A DNA stretch of 20,998 bases from Oscillospiraceae bacterium (GCA_017420125.1 JAFOJR010000188.1:1-20998), one strand, 5' to 3'. Shown: positions 1-6,947, numbered from the stretch's first letter. Notes: generated from the sequence alone by a model not told the origin. Numbers and translations are program-made.

Positions 1-213
1 GTTTGTCCCTTTGCCCTGCCGGAAACAGGTGTTTCCGTTTATTTAGACATCTCTCTCAAGCGGTTTGACACGGTCTATCCTGCTGCCGGCAGCAGCAGCT
101 CTGCCATCGCCCTTACCTGTGATCAGTTGTTTGCCGATTCCAGGGCCCTGGATTGGATTGACGTATGCAAAGCATGGCAGGACGAAGCATCCGTACCGCC
201 TCAGCAGCAATAA
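1..213 (+). CDS. 3' end of an unrecognised protein (partial)
   Basis: An open frame runs in from the left window edge and stops at TAA 211-213, giving the last 70 residues. It starts VCPFALPETGVSVYLDISLK and ends in a hydrophilic tail, ASVPPQQQ. The reading frame is open throughout and its stop sits directly against the ribosome binding site of the next gene, the pattern expected of a real upstream operon member. I do not recognise the family. There are two cysteines, no transmembrane stretch, and a serine run (SSSS). Because the stop is only 15 bases before the ATG of the F420-ligase-like gene, the two are probably co-transcribed and translationally coupled. Function unknown. Confidence 0.6.
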   Translation, partial: VCPFALPETGVSVYLDISLKRFDTVYPAAGSSSSAIALTCDQLFADSRALDWIDVCKAWQDEASVPPQQQ

Positions 214-228
214 AGGAGGTTGCAGATC

Positions 229-990
229 ATGGAATTAAAAGCAAATAAGGGAAAACAAATTGAAATCACCGTAGACGGAGCAGTTTATCAGCGCTATGCC
301 CTGCAAACCCATTTCGTCAAAATCGGCGAGGATTATATTTCTTTGGTAGAACAGTATGTAAAGCCTCATTATCAAGCCGGTGATTTTTTATCGATCAGCG
401 AAAAAATTATTGCGCTTTGCCAAAAGCGCGTCGTCTATAAAAAAGACATGAAGCTGAGCCGCATGGCCCGGTTCCTTTCCCGCTTCGCCACCAGCAGCAG
501 CGCCGGAATCGGCGTGGACAGTCCATGGAAAATGCAGTTTGCCATCGACCATTGCGGCCGCTGGAAGGTGTTCTGGGCTGCCATTGCCGCCGGTTTTGGC
601 AAGCTCTTCGGCAAAAAGGGCGTATTCTATGACATTGTGGGCATGGAGGTCACCGGTCTGGACGGATTTTATGACCACGTATTTGAAGAATACGGCAATT
701 ACGGCATCCGGATCCCCGAAAATCCCTCCGGGGTCTGTAATGAAATTTTTGAAAAAACCGGCGTGCCCTGCATGATCGTAGACGCCAATGATCTGACCAT
801 TGAAATTTTGGGGCATGGCGATGCGGTTCCTTATTCCGAGTCGCAGATGGTTGCGCTGATCGGGGACAATCCTGCCGGCCAGTCAGACGAACTGACCCCC
901 TTCATTCTGATTCGGCCTTCCAGCTCTGTATCCGACGCATCCCAGCCGGAAACGGACCCGCATACAGAAGCGGAAGGAAAAACAGAATAG
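229..990 (+). CDS. F420-0:gamma-glutamyl ligase (CofE-like) family protein
   Basis: A 253-residue protein that looks like the CofE/FbiB-type ligase fold (PF01996). In methanogens and actinobacteria that enzyme adds glutamate to coenzyme F420-0 in a GTP-dependent reaction. Visible matches are the early segment GDFLSISEKIIALCQKR (51-67), resembling the family's GDIvvisEKvVA motif, and the nucleotide/metal-type segment around NPSGVCNEIFEKTGVPCMIV (166-184) followed by DAND. Residues 231-253 are a polar tail. I place the start at ATG 229 because AAGGAGG (213-219) sits 9 bases upstream; an in-frame TTG at 220 overlaps that site. No signal peptide or membrane span is seen. No other F420 gene lies in the window, and Clostridia generally do not make F420, so the real substrate is probably another gamma-carboxyl acceptor. 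Family assignment fairly firm, function open. Confidence 0.75.
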   Translation: MELKANKGKQIEITVDGAVYQRYALQTHFVKIGEDYISLVEQYVKPHYQAGDFLSISEKIIALCQKRVVYKKDMKLSRMARFLSRFATSSSAGIGVDSPWKMQFAIDHCGRWKVFWAAIAAGFGKLFGKKGVFYDIVGMEVTGLDGFYDHVFEEYGNYGIRIPENPSGVCNEIFEKTGVPCMIVDANDLTIEILGHGDAVPYSESQMVALIGDNPAGQSDELTPFILIRPSSSVSDASQPETDPHTEAEGKTE

Positions 991-1013
991 TTCCAATTTA
1001 CTGATCTGTATAC

Positions 1014-1046
1014 AGCCAGCCCGTCTCCAATGGAGACGGGCTGGCT
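1014..1046. terminator. Hairpin terminator between convergent genes
   Basis: A perfect 15-bp stem (1014-1028 with 1032-1046) closes a 3-base AAT loop. It lies 23 bases after the F420-ligase-like stop and 27 bases below the convergent pseudouridine synthase stop. The following T content is modest (TTCATATTGTTT), so termination of the plus-strand transcript is likely but the U-tract is imperfect. It could serve both directions. Confidence 0.7.
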
Positions 1047-1073
1047 TCATATTGTTTCATCTGTAATTAAATT

Positions 1074-2051
1074 TTATGTGGCATCATTGGGAAAATACCG
1101 GGTGCGAAACGCCGTTTCATCTCCCTGAAATACGGCTCCTTTCAAATAATCCAGGCATCCTGCCGGTGTGGAAAAAGAAAACACCAAACGGGCTGCATAT
1201 AACGCCTGCCACTTCTGTTTTCGTTTCCGATTTTCCTTCTCGCTGCCGTATTTCCCATCTCCCAGCAGTGGATGCCCCGCATCGGAAAACTGCGCTCTGA
1301 TTTGGTGGGTCCGCCCGGTGATCAGCCGGCACTCCACCAGAGAAAGTCCATCCCACTTCTCCAGTGTCCGGTATTCCGTCTGCGCAAACAATGCCCCCGG
1401 CGCACGCTGATGCAAAACGTCTACTTTGTTCTTCCGGGAATCCTTTTTCAGGTAACCCGTCAACACGCCTTCTTTCGGATGCATCACACCATAGACCACA
1501 CAAAAATAATACTTTTCAATTTCTCTGTCGCGAATTTTCTGATTCATCACCCGCAGTGCCTCCGCTGTTTTGGCCGCTATGACAAGGCCGCCGGTATTGC
1601 GGTCAATTCGATGGCACAAAGCCGGCGTAAACGCCTGTTCTTTCTTTGGATCCCACTGCTTTGTTTCATAGAGATATGCCTTGATATAATTAATCAGCGT
1701 ATGGACCGTTTCCTGCTTGTCCGGCTGCACCGGCAGTCCAGGCGGTTTATCCACAATTAATAAATGGTCGTCTTCATATACAATGAAAAGCGGCGGATGT
1801 TTGATCCGCAGAAACGCCGTTTCCTGCGCGGGCGGCACCGGCGCTTGAAACCACTCGTCCGAAAGGTAAACCTGTACCACGTCGCCTGAAATCAAATGCT
1901 GCTCCCGTTTTGGCTTTTTACGGTTCACTTTGATATTCCCCACACGGATAGATTTCTGCAGCAGTGATTGCGGAAGGTGCGGGAGCGCTTTTTTTAAAAA
2001 TCGATCCAGCCGCTGTCCGGCATCGTTCTCGTGAATGATGAATGCTTTCAT
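1074..2051 (-). CDS. RluA-family pseudouridine synthase
   Basis: A 325-residue RNA pseudouridine synthase. It isomerises specific uridines in rRNA or tRNA; the target cannot be read from sequence. Residues 13-60 form an S4-type RNA-binding domain (RLDRFLKKALPHL..., IKVNRKK). The RluA catalytic motif HRIDRNTGGL carries the invariant aspartate at D150, and the third motif GRTHQIR follows near residue 255. The DKPPGLPVQP motif typical of the family is at 101-110. An in-frame extension reaches 2171, but ATG 2051 is preferred: it has AGGAG 8 bases upstream and begins right at the S4 domain. The gene stands alone and converges on the F420-ligase-like gene. Function class is secure; RluC versus RluD-like specificity is not decidable. 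Confidence 0.9.
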   Translation of the reverse strand: MKAFIIHENDAGQRLDRFLKKALPHLPQSLLQKSIRVGNIKVNRKKPKREQHLISGDVVQVYLSDEWFQAPVPPAQETAFLRIKHPPLFIVYEDDHLLIVDKPPGLPVQPDKQETVHTLINYIKAYLYETKQWDPKKEQAFTPALCHRIDRNTGGLVIAAKTAEALRVMNQKIRDREIEKYYFCVVYGVMHPKEGVLTGYLKKDSRKNKVDVLHQRAPGALFAQTEYRTLEKWDGLSLVECRLITGRTHQIRAQFSDAGHPLLGDGKYGSEKENRKRKQKWQALYAARLVFSFSTPAGCLDYLKGAVFQGDETAFRTRYFPNDAT

Positions 2052-2085
2052 CTCGGGTCTCCTGTTGCGCATTTGATTTAAAAAA

Positions 2086-2091
2086 AGTATA
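2086..2091 (-). promoter_or_regulatory. Putative extended -10 element of the pseudouridine synthase gene
   Basis: On the minus strand the sequence TGTGATATACT gives a -10 TATACT with an upstream TG, an extended -10 arrangement. No good -35 hexamer lies 16-18 bases upstream, where the strand is T-rich. It is about 35 bases ahead of the chosen start codon. Confidence 0.45.
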
Positions 2092-2181
2092 TCACATCTA
2101 AAGAAAAAGGGAAAGAAAAAACAAACAAAAGTGCCTGCAGCCCAAGGGCAAAGACTTATGGGAAAAAACAAAAGAAAGTAT

Positions 2182-2210
2182 TTGACATTTTACGCCGTTT
2201 CAAGTATAAT
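2182..2210 (+). promoter_or_regulatory. Sigma-A promoter for the DUF177-rpmF operon
   Basis: Consensus -35 TTGACA (2182-2187) and consensus -10 TATAAT (2205-2210) are separated by exactly 17 bases. Transcription should start near 2217, leaving a leader of only about 23 bases before the ATG at 2240. This rules out the upstream in-frame codon at 2216 as the translation start. A strong constitutive promoter suits a ribosomal protein operon. Confidence 0.9.
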
Positions 2211-2239
2211 GCGACATGTACCATTGTGCGAGGTGTGCC

Positions 2240-2764
2240 ATGCGTTTGGATTTGAGCTCAATTATCAATACCCCCGGCGGGTCTCTCCCCTTCTCCTGTA
2301 GATTGGATTTATCCCATCTGGAGTTTTATGGAGAACACCCAATTTGCGAACCGCTTTTTGTGGAAGGTGTCGTACGCAATCGGGCTGGTGCTCTCATGCT
2401 GACCGCGCATCTGGAATCGGAACTTCATTGGATCTGTGACCGCTGTGCACAACCTTTCATTCAAAAAAAGGCCGTTTCGCTGGAAGCCCTCCTGGCTTCT
2501 TCTTTGGAGCAGGAGGATCAGATGGAAGATAATATCTACCTGCTGGAAGGAACGACGCTTCCTCTGGCGGAAATCGCAGAAACTGCTTTTGTTTTGGAAA
2601 TGGATACAAAACATCTTTGCTCTGATGATTGCAAAGGTCTTTGCCCTCGATGTGGAAAAAACCTCAACGAAGGGCCATGCCAATGCAAATCTGAAGTTGA
2701 TCCGCGGCTCGCTGCCTTGGCGCAGCTTTTGAACCAAGGAGAGGGATCGGAGCCGTCTGCCTGA
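2240..2764 (+). CDS. DUF177 / YceD family protein
   Basis: A 174-residue cytoplasmic protein of the YceD (DUF177) family, which is almost always encoded directly before rpmF and is implicated in 23S rRNA accumulation in other organisms; its exact biochemical role is not settled. The central ICDRCAQPF carries C66-x2-C69, and the C-terminal part has C127, C131, C135-x2-C138, C147 and C149, the cysteine-rich region of the Gram-positive YceD type that probably binds zinc. ATG 2240 is chosen because GAGG lies 6 bases before it and the promoter's predicted start point is at about 2217. It precedes rpmF by 61 bases and shares its promoter. Identification rests on both sequence pattern and the classic neighbour. 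Confidence 0.88.
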   Translation: MRLDLSSIINTPGGSLPFSCRLDLSHLEFYGEHPICEPLFVEGVVRNRAGALMLTAHLESELHWICDRCAQPFIQKKAVSLEALLASSLEQEDQMEDNIYLLEGTTLPLAEIAETAFVLEMDTKHLCSDDCKGLCPRCGKNLNEGPCQCKSEVDPRLAALAQLLNQGEGSEPSA

Positions 2765-2825
2765 CTTTGTCAGGTTCCCGTTGCAGGAAAACGGCTTCTG
2801 AAATTTGCGCCAAGGAGGTGTCATT

Positions 2826-3011
2826 ATGGCAGTACCAAAAGGAAAAGTGTCCAAAGCAAGAAGAGATAAGCGGCGTAGCTCTCACTGGAAGCTGGAAACT
2901 CCCAGTCTCGTTACTTGCCCGAAGTGCGGCGCATATCGCCTGCCTCACCGGATCTGCACATCTTGCTGGACTTACAACGATCGTTCATATAGCGCAGACG
3001 CAGCAAAATGA
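2826..3011 (+). CDS. rpmF: 50S ribosomal protein L32
   Basis: A 61-residue L32, a small protein of the large ribosomal subunit. The N-terminus MAVPKGKVSKARRDKRRS is diagnostic. A zinc ribbon follows, with CPKCGAYRLPHRICTSC supplying two C-x2-C pairs, so this is the zinc-binding (C+) form rather than a zinc-independent paralogue. An excellent AAGGAGGTG lies at 2811-2819, 6 bases before ATG. It is the second gene of the yceD-rpmF operon and ends before a strong hairpin terminator. Confidence 0.97.
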   Translation: MAVPKGKVSKARRDKRRSSHWKLETPSLVTCPKCGAYRLPHRICTSCWTYNDRSYSADAAK

Positions 3012-3098
3012 GCAGAATCGATCAAAAATCCTTACTCGGCTCCCGCTTATTGATAATCTATCGTTTGCGGTGTTTGCCCGGCAGGATCTCAAACAGAA

Positions 3099-3150
3099 AA
3101 AAATACACTGTATTTGCCGAATCAGGCAAAATACAGTGTATTTTTATTTT
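3099..3150. terminator. Bidirectional terminator between rpmF and the CaCA exchanger
   Basis: A stem of about 19 bp with a single bulged T (left arm about 3099-3118, loop GAATCA 3119-3124, right arm 3125-3145) is flanked by A-rich sequence on the left and a T-rich run on the right. Both strands therefore read as hairpin plus U-tract. It sits between convergent genes and can end both transcripts. Confidence 0.88.
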
Positions 3151-3155
3151 TTCTT

Positions 3156-4115
3156 TTATTGCACTACACAGGTATAGGCCACATAGCCGGCATACCCTGC
3201 CAGCATGAGGAATCCCTGTGCCCGGTAGAACCTTTTCAAAGCCAAAGCAGGCAGCAGGGCCAATGCCCCCACCATCAAACAAACAGGAAGGTCAATGCCG
3301 ATTGACTGAATAGACACCGGCAAAGAACCACCGGACAAAAGGGAACATACCGGCAAAATCAAGGTCAGGTCGATGATATTTGCCCCGATAATATTCCCAA
3401 CGGATAGAGAGACTTCTTTCTTTACAATAGCGGACAATGTGGTCACAAGCTCCGGCAGCGAGGTTCCCACCGCAATCACCGTTACACCGACGATTCGTTC
3501 CGGAACACCCAGCATCAGCGCAATCTGGCTTCCCTGGTCCACCAGAAGCCGAGCGCCGATTATAATCGCGGCAATGCCGAAAACAAACTTTAATACGTTG
3601 GTAACCACTTCTTTTTTCATCGGCGGTCTCTTTTGCTCTGCAGGCTGTTCCAGCCGCATCGCCGTTCGCGCGCCGAATACATTTTCCCCCATCGCCGTGA
3701 GGAAAATAAGCACCAGCCCCACACAGGGCAAAAGCGTCAGCACACCATTTTGGCAGGCCAGCATCAGCAGCAGCGCACCGCCCAGCATTAAAACGGATTT
3801 CAGGATGTAATCCTTCCGCCGAATGACAGAGGGCATACATACAATGGCAATGCCCATAATCAGCCCCAGATTAGCCGTCACACTGCCAACCGCATTCCCT
3901 GCTGCAATATCTACTTTCCCGTCGATCGCCGCGAGAGCGGACACAAGAAGCTCCGGAAGGGTGGTTGCAAAACTGACAATTGTAGCGCCCACAATCAGCT
4001 TTGGAATCCCTGAAGTTTCCGCAATCCAGGAAGCCGCATCTACAAAGTAATCGCCTCCTTTGACCACCAGCACGATTCCCAGGGCAAACAGCAAAATTGT
4101 CGTTATAATACTCAT
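3156..4115 (-). CDS. CaCA-family sodium/calcium (cation) exchanger
   Basis: A 319-residue integral membrane antiporter of the calcium/cation antiporter superfamily (YrbG-like), exchanging Ca2+ or a related cation for Na+ or H+. Two alpha repeats are plain. The first contains IVSFATTLPELLVS with E55, followed by GNAVGSVTANLGLI. The second contains VIAVGTSLPELVTTLSA with E222, followed by GNIIGANIIDL. These inverted repeats with paired acidic residues form the ion path. About ten hydrophobic spans are visible, with a cytoplasmic loop near 145-170. An in-frame TTG at 4145 exists, but ATG 4115 has an AGGTGGAG site 9 bases upstream. The gene has its own promoter and is not tightly linked to trxA. 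Confidence 0.92.
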   Translation of the reverse strand: MSIITTILLFALGIVLVVKGGDYFVDAASWIAETSGIPKLIVGATIVSFATTLPELLVSALAAIDGKVDIAAGNAVGSVTANLGLIMGIAIVCMPSVIRRKDYILKSVLMLGGALLLMLACQNGVLTLLPCVGLVLIFLTAMGENVFGARTAMRLEQPAEQKRPPMKKEVVTNVLKFVFGIAAIIIGARLLVDQGSQIALMLGVPERIVGVTVIAVGTSLPELVTTLSAIVKKEVSLSVGNIIGANIIDLTLILPVCSLLSGGSLPVSIQSIGIDLPVCLMVGALALLPALALKRFYRAQGFLMLAGYAGYVAYTCVVQ

Positions 4116-4187
4116 TTGTTTTGACTCCACCTTCCCCAGCAGCAATCGACTGCTGCCGTTTTGCTCGTAAAACGCAGAACGGTTGTT

Positions 4188-4217
4188 ATTATAGTATAGC
4201 TTTCGTCAGCTTGTCAA
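4188..4217 (-). promoter_or_regulatory. Sigma-A promoter of the CaCA exchanger gene
   Basis: Read on the minus strand, TTGACA (4212-4217) and TATAAT (4188-4193) are separated by 18 bases. The predicted start near 4181 leaves a leader of about 65 bases. In the leader, a small inverted repeat (CGTTTT/AAAACG) and a CAGCAG/CTGCTG repeat could form weak hairpins. Confidence 0.75.
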
Positions 4218-4300
4218 TGAAAATTATCTGCTTCACCCCTCTGCGTATGGTTAAAACAAAAAGTCCAATGCAGTAAAGCGCCCCGCAACACAGGCGGTCA

Positions 4301-4348
4301 AACAAAAATAAAATCCAGACTGCGTATCGGCACAGTCCGGATTTTATT
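4301..4348 (-). terminator. trxA: Rho-independent terminator after trxA
   Basis: A 16-bp stem with one G-U pair (arms 4333-4348 and 4307-4322) and a 10-base loop is followed on the minus strand by a T-rich run (4301-4308). It lies about 50 bases past the thioredoxin stop, separating that gene from the exchanger promoter. Confidence 0.85.
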
Positions 4349-4399
4349 GGATTTGATGGATCCGTCAAAATTCTCTTTTACGGAATGGAAAACAGCCCA

Positions 4400-4717
4400 T
4401 CAGCGTGCTTCATCAAGCATTTCCAGAATTTGAGCTTTGGGGCGAACGCCAACTGCTTTCTGCACGACCTTGCCATCCTTCATCAGCACCAGCGAAGGAA
4501 TGCTGGCAATTTGGAATGCAGCAGCGATATCGGGCTGCTCATCTACGTTGACTTTACAAAACTTAATATCTTTTACTTCTTCTGCCAGCTGATCAATAAC
4601 CGGAGAAATCATGCTGCATGGTCCACACCACACCGCAAAAAAGTCAATCAAAACCGGAGTGGGTGATTTGATGACTTCCGACTGGAAATTTTCTGCCGTA
4701 ATTTGTAAAACAGACAT
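4400..4717 (-). CDS. trxA: Thioredoxin
   Basis: A 105-residue single-domain thioredoxin, the cytosolic dithiol reductant for ribonucleotide reductase, peroxiredoxins and sulfur-assimilation enzymes. The active site WCGPC has C31 and C34, preceded by the PVLIDFFAVW strand. The cis-proline segment SIPSL and the late G-V-R-P loop are in place, so the fold is complete and the length normal. ATG 4717 is preferred over an in-frame codon at 4735 because AAAGGA lies 9 bases upstream and the family N-terminus starts here. It lies 124 bases downstream of cysK in the same direction, with a possible promoter of its own in that gap. Confidence 0.96.
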   Translation of the reverse strand: MSVLQITAENFQSEVIKSPTPVLIDFFAVWCGPCSMISPVIDQLAEEVKDIKFCKVNVDEQPDIAAAFQIASIPSLVLMKDGKVVQKAVGVRPKAQILEMLDEAR

Positions 4718-4760
4718 CCGAACACATCCTTTCATTGCAATTCTTTTTTCACCTGATCTG

Positions 4761-4766
4761 ATTATA
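4761..4766 (-). promoter_or_regulatory. Possible -10 element for trxA
   Basis: On the minus strand a consensus TATAAT lies 43 bases ahead of the trxA start. The -35 region 17-18 bases upstream is poor. The element suggests that trxA can be transcribed independently of cysK. No convincing terminator is seen between the two genes, so read-through from cysK is equally possible. Confidence 0.4.
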
Positions 4767-4841
4767 TGATACCATAGTCTGTCCTGATCTTCCGTGATTT
4801 AGTCACAATTTGTTCCCTTTTCTGCCAAATTTTTCCGGTGC

Positions 4842-5768
4842 TTATTCAAACAGCGGCGTGCTGAAATATCGTTCTGCAGTATCCGGCAAAATCGTCACTA
4901 CGGTTTTTCCCTTACCCAGTTTTTTTGCCATCTGAAGCGCCGCCGCCACATTCGTACCGCTGGAAATGCCGCACATCAAACCTTCTTTGCGGGCCAGATC
5001 CTTTGCCACGGAAATCGCTTCTTCATCTGAAACCAGGTAAATATCATCATAAATGGACTGGTTCAGGTTATCCGGAATCAGCCCGTCGCCGATTCCCATT
5101 TGTAAATGCGTTCCGATATTTCCACCGGCCAAAATAGCCGCGTGTTCCGGCTCCACTGCCCAAATGCAGATATCCGGATATTGGGCTTTCAGCACTTCGC
5201 CAATGCCGGAAATGGTTCCACCTGTGCCAACGCCGGAGCAAAATCCATCAATGGGACAGGCGGCCTGTTCCATAATTTCCAGCGCCGTATGACGTTTATG
5301 TGCCGCGGGATTGGCAGGATTGGAAAACTGTTCCGGAATATAAACCCGCGGATCTGCCGCTGCCATATCCTTTGCCGTCTGAATACAAGCCTGAATACAT
5401 TCCCCGATATCTCCTGCATCATGCACCAATTTCACCGTTGCGCCGTAATGTTCCACCAGCATCCGCCGTTCCTGACTGACGGAATCCGGCATAATAATAA
5501 TGGTTTTATATCCTTTCACGGCGCCAAGCAACGCCAATCCAATCCCCTGGTTGCCACTGGTAGGTTCTACAATGATTGTATCCGGCTTAATCAGTCCCTG
5601 TTTTTCTCCCTCAACAATCATGTTGTAAGCAGTACGGGTTTTAATTGATCCCCCCACATTCAATCCTTCGTATTTCACCAGAACCTGTGCATCTTCCGGT
5701 CCCGTCATGCGTTGCAGCCGAACCAACGGCGTATGTCCCAGCGCTTCCAGAATATTGTTGTAAATCAA
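4842..5768 (-). CDS. cysK: Cysteine synthase (O-acetylserine sulfhydrylase family, PLP enzyme)
   Basis: A 308-residue fold-type II PLP enzyme expected to make cysteine from O-acetylserine and sulfide. The PLP lysine is K43 in NVGGSIKTR. The substrate loop EPTSGNQGIG is at 68-77, and the phosphate-binding loop GVGTGGTISG is present, as is the late GISSGTN motif. The start is a TTG: a stop codon lies four codons upstream in frame and no ATG occurs before the conserved N-terminus, while AGGGGGAA provides the ribosome binding site. Two core motifs differ from the textbook NPGGSVKDR and SGNTGI, a pattern I associate with a clostridial subgroup, so another beta-substituted substrate is possible. 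It is transcribed divergently from an EamA exporter. Confidence 0.88.
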   Translation of the reverse strand: MIYNNILEALGHTPLVRLQRMTGPEDAQVLVKYEGLNVGGSIKTRTAYNMIVEGEKQGLIKPDTIIVEPTSGNQGIGLALLGAVKGYKTIIIMPDSVSQERRMLVEHYGATVKLVHDAGDIGECIQACIQTAKDMAAADPRVYIPEQFSNPANPAAHKRHTALEIMEQAACPIDGFCSGVGTGGTISGIGEVLKAQYPDICIWAVEPEHAAILAGGNIGTHLQMGIGDGLIPDNLNQSIYDDIYLVSDEEAISVAKDLARKEGLMCGISSGTNVAAALQMAKKLGKGKTVVTILPDTAERYFSTPLFE

Positions 5769-5795
5769 ATTGCTTCCCCCTACTCTAAAAATAAA

Positions 5796-5815
5796 TCAGA
5801 CGCCATTCTGTCTGA
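5796..5815 (-). repeat. Inverted repeat in the cysK leader
   Basis: TCAGAC (5796-5801) and GTCTGA (5810-5815) are perfect inverted arms around 8 bases. The repeat falls inside the predicted cysK 5' untranslated region, so it can form a small hairpin or act as an operator half-pair. No T-run follows it. Confidence 0.45.
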
Positions 5816-5820
5816 CTGTA

Positions 5821-5837
5821 TGTGAAGGCGTTTCACA
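5821..5837. promoter_or_regulatory. Palindrome overlapping the predicted cysK transcription start (candidate operator)
   Basis: TGTGAA (5821-5826) and TTCACA (5832-5837) are perfect arms around five bases, a dyad typical of a dimeric helix-turn-helix repressor. It lies just downstream of the cysK -10, across the expected start point near 5833, where a bound repressor would block initiation. The regulator is not in the window. Confidence 0.45.
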
Positions 5838-5839
5838 CA

Positions 5840-5868
5840 AGTATACCGCATTTGCAGAAAAAAGGCAA
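5840..5868 (-). promoter_or_regulatory. Sigma-A promoter of cysK
   Basis: On the minus strand -35 TTGCCT (5863-5868) and -10 TATACT (5840-5845) are separated by exactly 17 bases. The leader would be about 65 bases. The -35 is only 8 bases from the -35 of the divergent EamA promoter. Confidence 0.65.
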
Positions 5869-5876
5869 ATGAAAGA

Positions 5877-5905
5877 TTGCAAAAACACGCAAAGGTTGAT
5901 ATACT
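5877..5905 (+). promoter_or_regulatory. Sigma-A promoter of the EamA transporter gene
   Basis: -35 TTGCAA (5877-5882) and -10 TATACT (5900-5905) are separated by 17 bases. Transcription should begin near 5912, about 28 bases before the TTG start at 5940. This excludes the in-frame TTG at 5877 as a translation start. Confidence 0.65.
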
Positions 5906-5939
5906 GAATCAATATCATTCAGATTGGAGGGGATCGAAA

Positions 5940-6881
5940 TTGAAAGAAAGGGGAAAGCTTATTTTCTACATCAGCATTGTAGCTGCCGCCATTTTGTGGG
6001 GAACCATCGGCCTGTTTTTTCAGTTTCTTTCTGAATACAACCTGTCCCGCATGGAAATTGTATTTGTCCGTACAATCGTCGCCGCAGTGCTCCTGCTGCT
6101 GTATCTGTTGATCTTCGACCGCGGCAAGCTGAAAATTCGATGGCAGGATCTATGGATGTTTTTAGGCACCGGTGTCGCCAGCCTTTTGTTTTTTAATTAT
6201 TGCTATTTTTCCGCCATGGAATATACCTCGTTGTCCGTGGCAGCCGTTTTATTATATACCGCTCCTGCATTTGTAACCATTTTATCCGCTATCTTCTTCA
6301 AAGACCGGTTCACCGGCCGAAAAATTTTGGCACTGATTTTAACCATTCCCGGCTGTGCCGTGATATCAGGTGTTTTCTCCGGTCTTGTCAACGGCAGCTT
6401 TTCATACTCTTCCACGGGCATTTTGTTTGGTCTCGGTTCCGGTTTTGGTTATGCATTATACACCATCTTCAGCCGCATTGCGCTCCGGCGGTATGACAGC
6501 ATCACCATTTCTTTTTATACTTTTGTTTTGGCCGGCATCGGCTCCGGGCTTCTTTGCAGCCCCATCCACGTGGCCAGCCGCATGAGCTCCCCTCCTGCTC
6601 TTCTTCTGGGGATCGGCATTGCCGCTGCCACCTGTTTAATTCCTTATCTGCTCTATACATATGGTTTAACCCGTATCGGCAACAGTGAGGCCTCCATCAC
6701 CGCCACGATAGAGCCTCTGGCCGCTACCTGCATCAGCGTATTCATCCTGGGCGAACCGTTCACGCTGGAGAAACTCATCGGCATCGTGCTGATTTTGGGC
6801 GCCGTTTTGATCATCAACCTGCCTGATCGTTCTCACCACGCCTCTGATGTGTCGGCAGAACCCTCATCGCCCATCTCATAA
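5940..6881 (+). CDS. EamA/DMT-family transporter
   Basis: A 313-residue drug/metabolite transporter with ten hydrophobic spans arranged as two EamA repeats (about 7-140 and 155-293). The motif AAAILWGTIGLFFQF in span 1 and the segment SEASITATIEPLAA in the second repeat are characteristic. Members export small metabolites; the E. coli namesake exports O-acetylserine and cysteine. The start is inferred as TTG 5940 because GGAGGGG (5926-5932) lies 7 bases upstream and the promoter -10 ends at 5905. No ATG occurs before the first membrane span. Divergence from cysK across a shared promoter region supports a role in exporting cysteine or its precursor, but this is inference from context. The C-terminus is a short polar tail. 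Confidence 0.88.
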   Translation: MKERGKLIFYISIVAAAILWGTIGLFFQFLSEYNLSRMEIVFVRTIVAAVLLLLYLLIFDRGKLKIRWQDLWMFLGTGVASLLFFNYCYFSAMEYTSLSVAAVLLYTAPAFVTILSAIFFKDRFTGRKILALILTIPGCAVISGVFSGLVNGSFSYSSTGILFGLGSGFGYALYTIFSRIALRRYDSITISFYTFVLAGIGSGLLCSPIHVASRMSSPPALLLGIGIAAATCLIPYLLYTYGLTRIGNSEASITATIEPLAATCISVFILGEPFTLEKLIGIVLILGAVLIINLPDRSHHASDVSAEPSSPIS

Positions 6882-6895
6882 TCTCTCCATACAGC

Positions 6896-6947
6896 AAAAC
6901 ACCTTTGGTGCGCAGGCAGCAGCCTGATACACCAAAGGTGTTTTTTT
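6896..6947 (+). terminator. Rho-independent terminator after the EamA gene
   Basis: A perfect 15-bp stem (6896-6910 with 6930-6944) is followed by a run of seven Ts from 6941. The 19-base apical region itself contains a small CAGGC/GCCTG hairpin. It starts 15 bases after the stop codon. Four As at the left give weak potential in the other direction for the gene ending at 7010. Confidence 0.9.

Noticed and set aside
388..816. A 142-codon frame opposite the F420-ligase-like gene
   Set aside because: No ribosome site, and it lies opposite the family motifs of the plus-strand gene.
3008..3208. A 66-codon frame whose ATGA overlaps the rpmF stop, resembling a coupled small gene
   Set aside because: It runs straight through the strong bidirectional terminator at 3099-3150 and into the end of the convergent exchanger gene, and has no ribosome site of its own apart from rpmF coding sequence.
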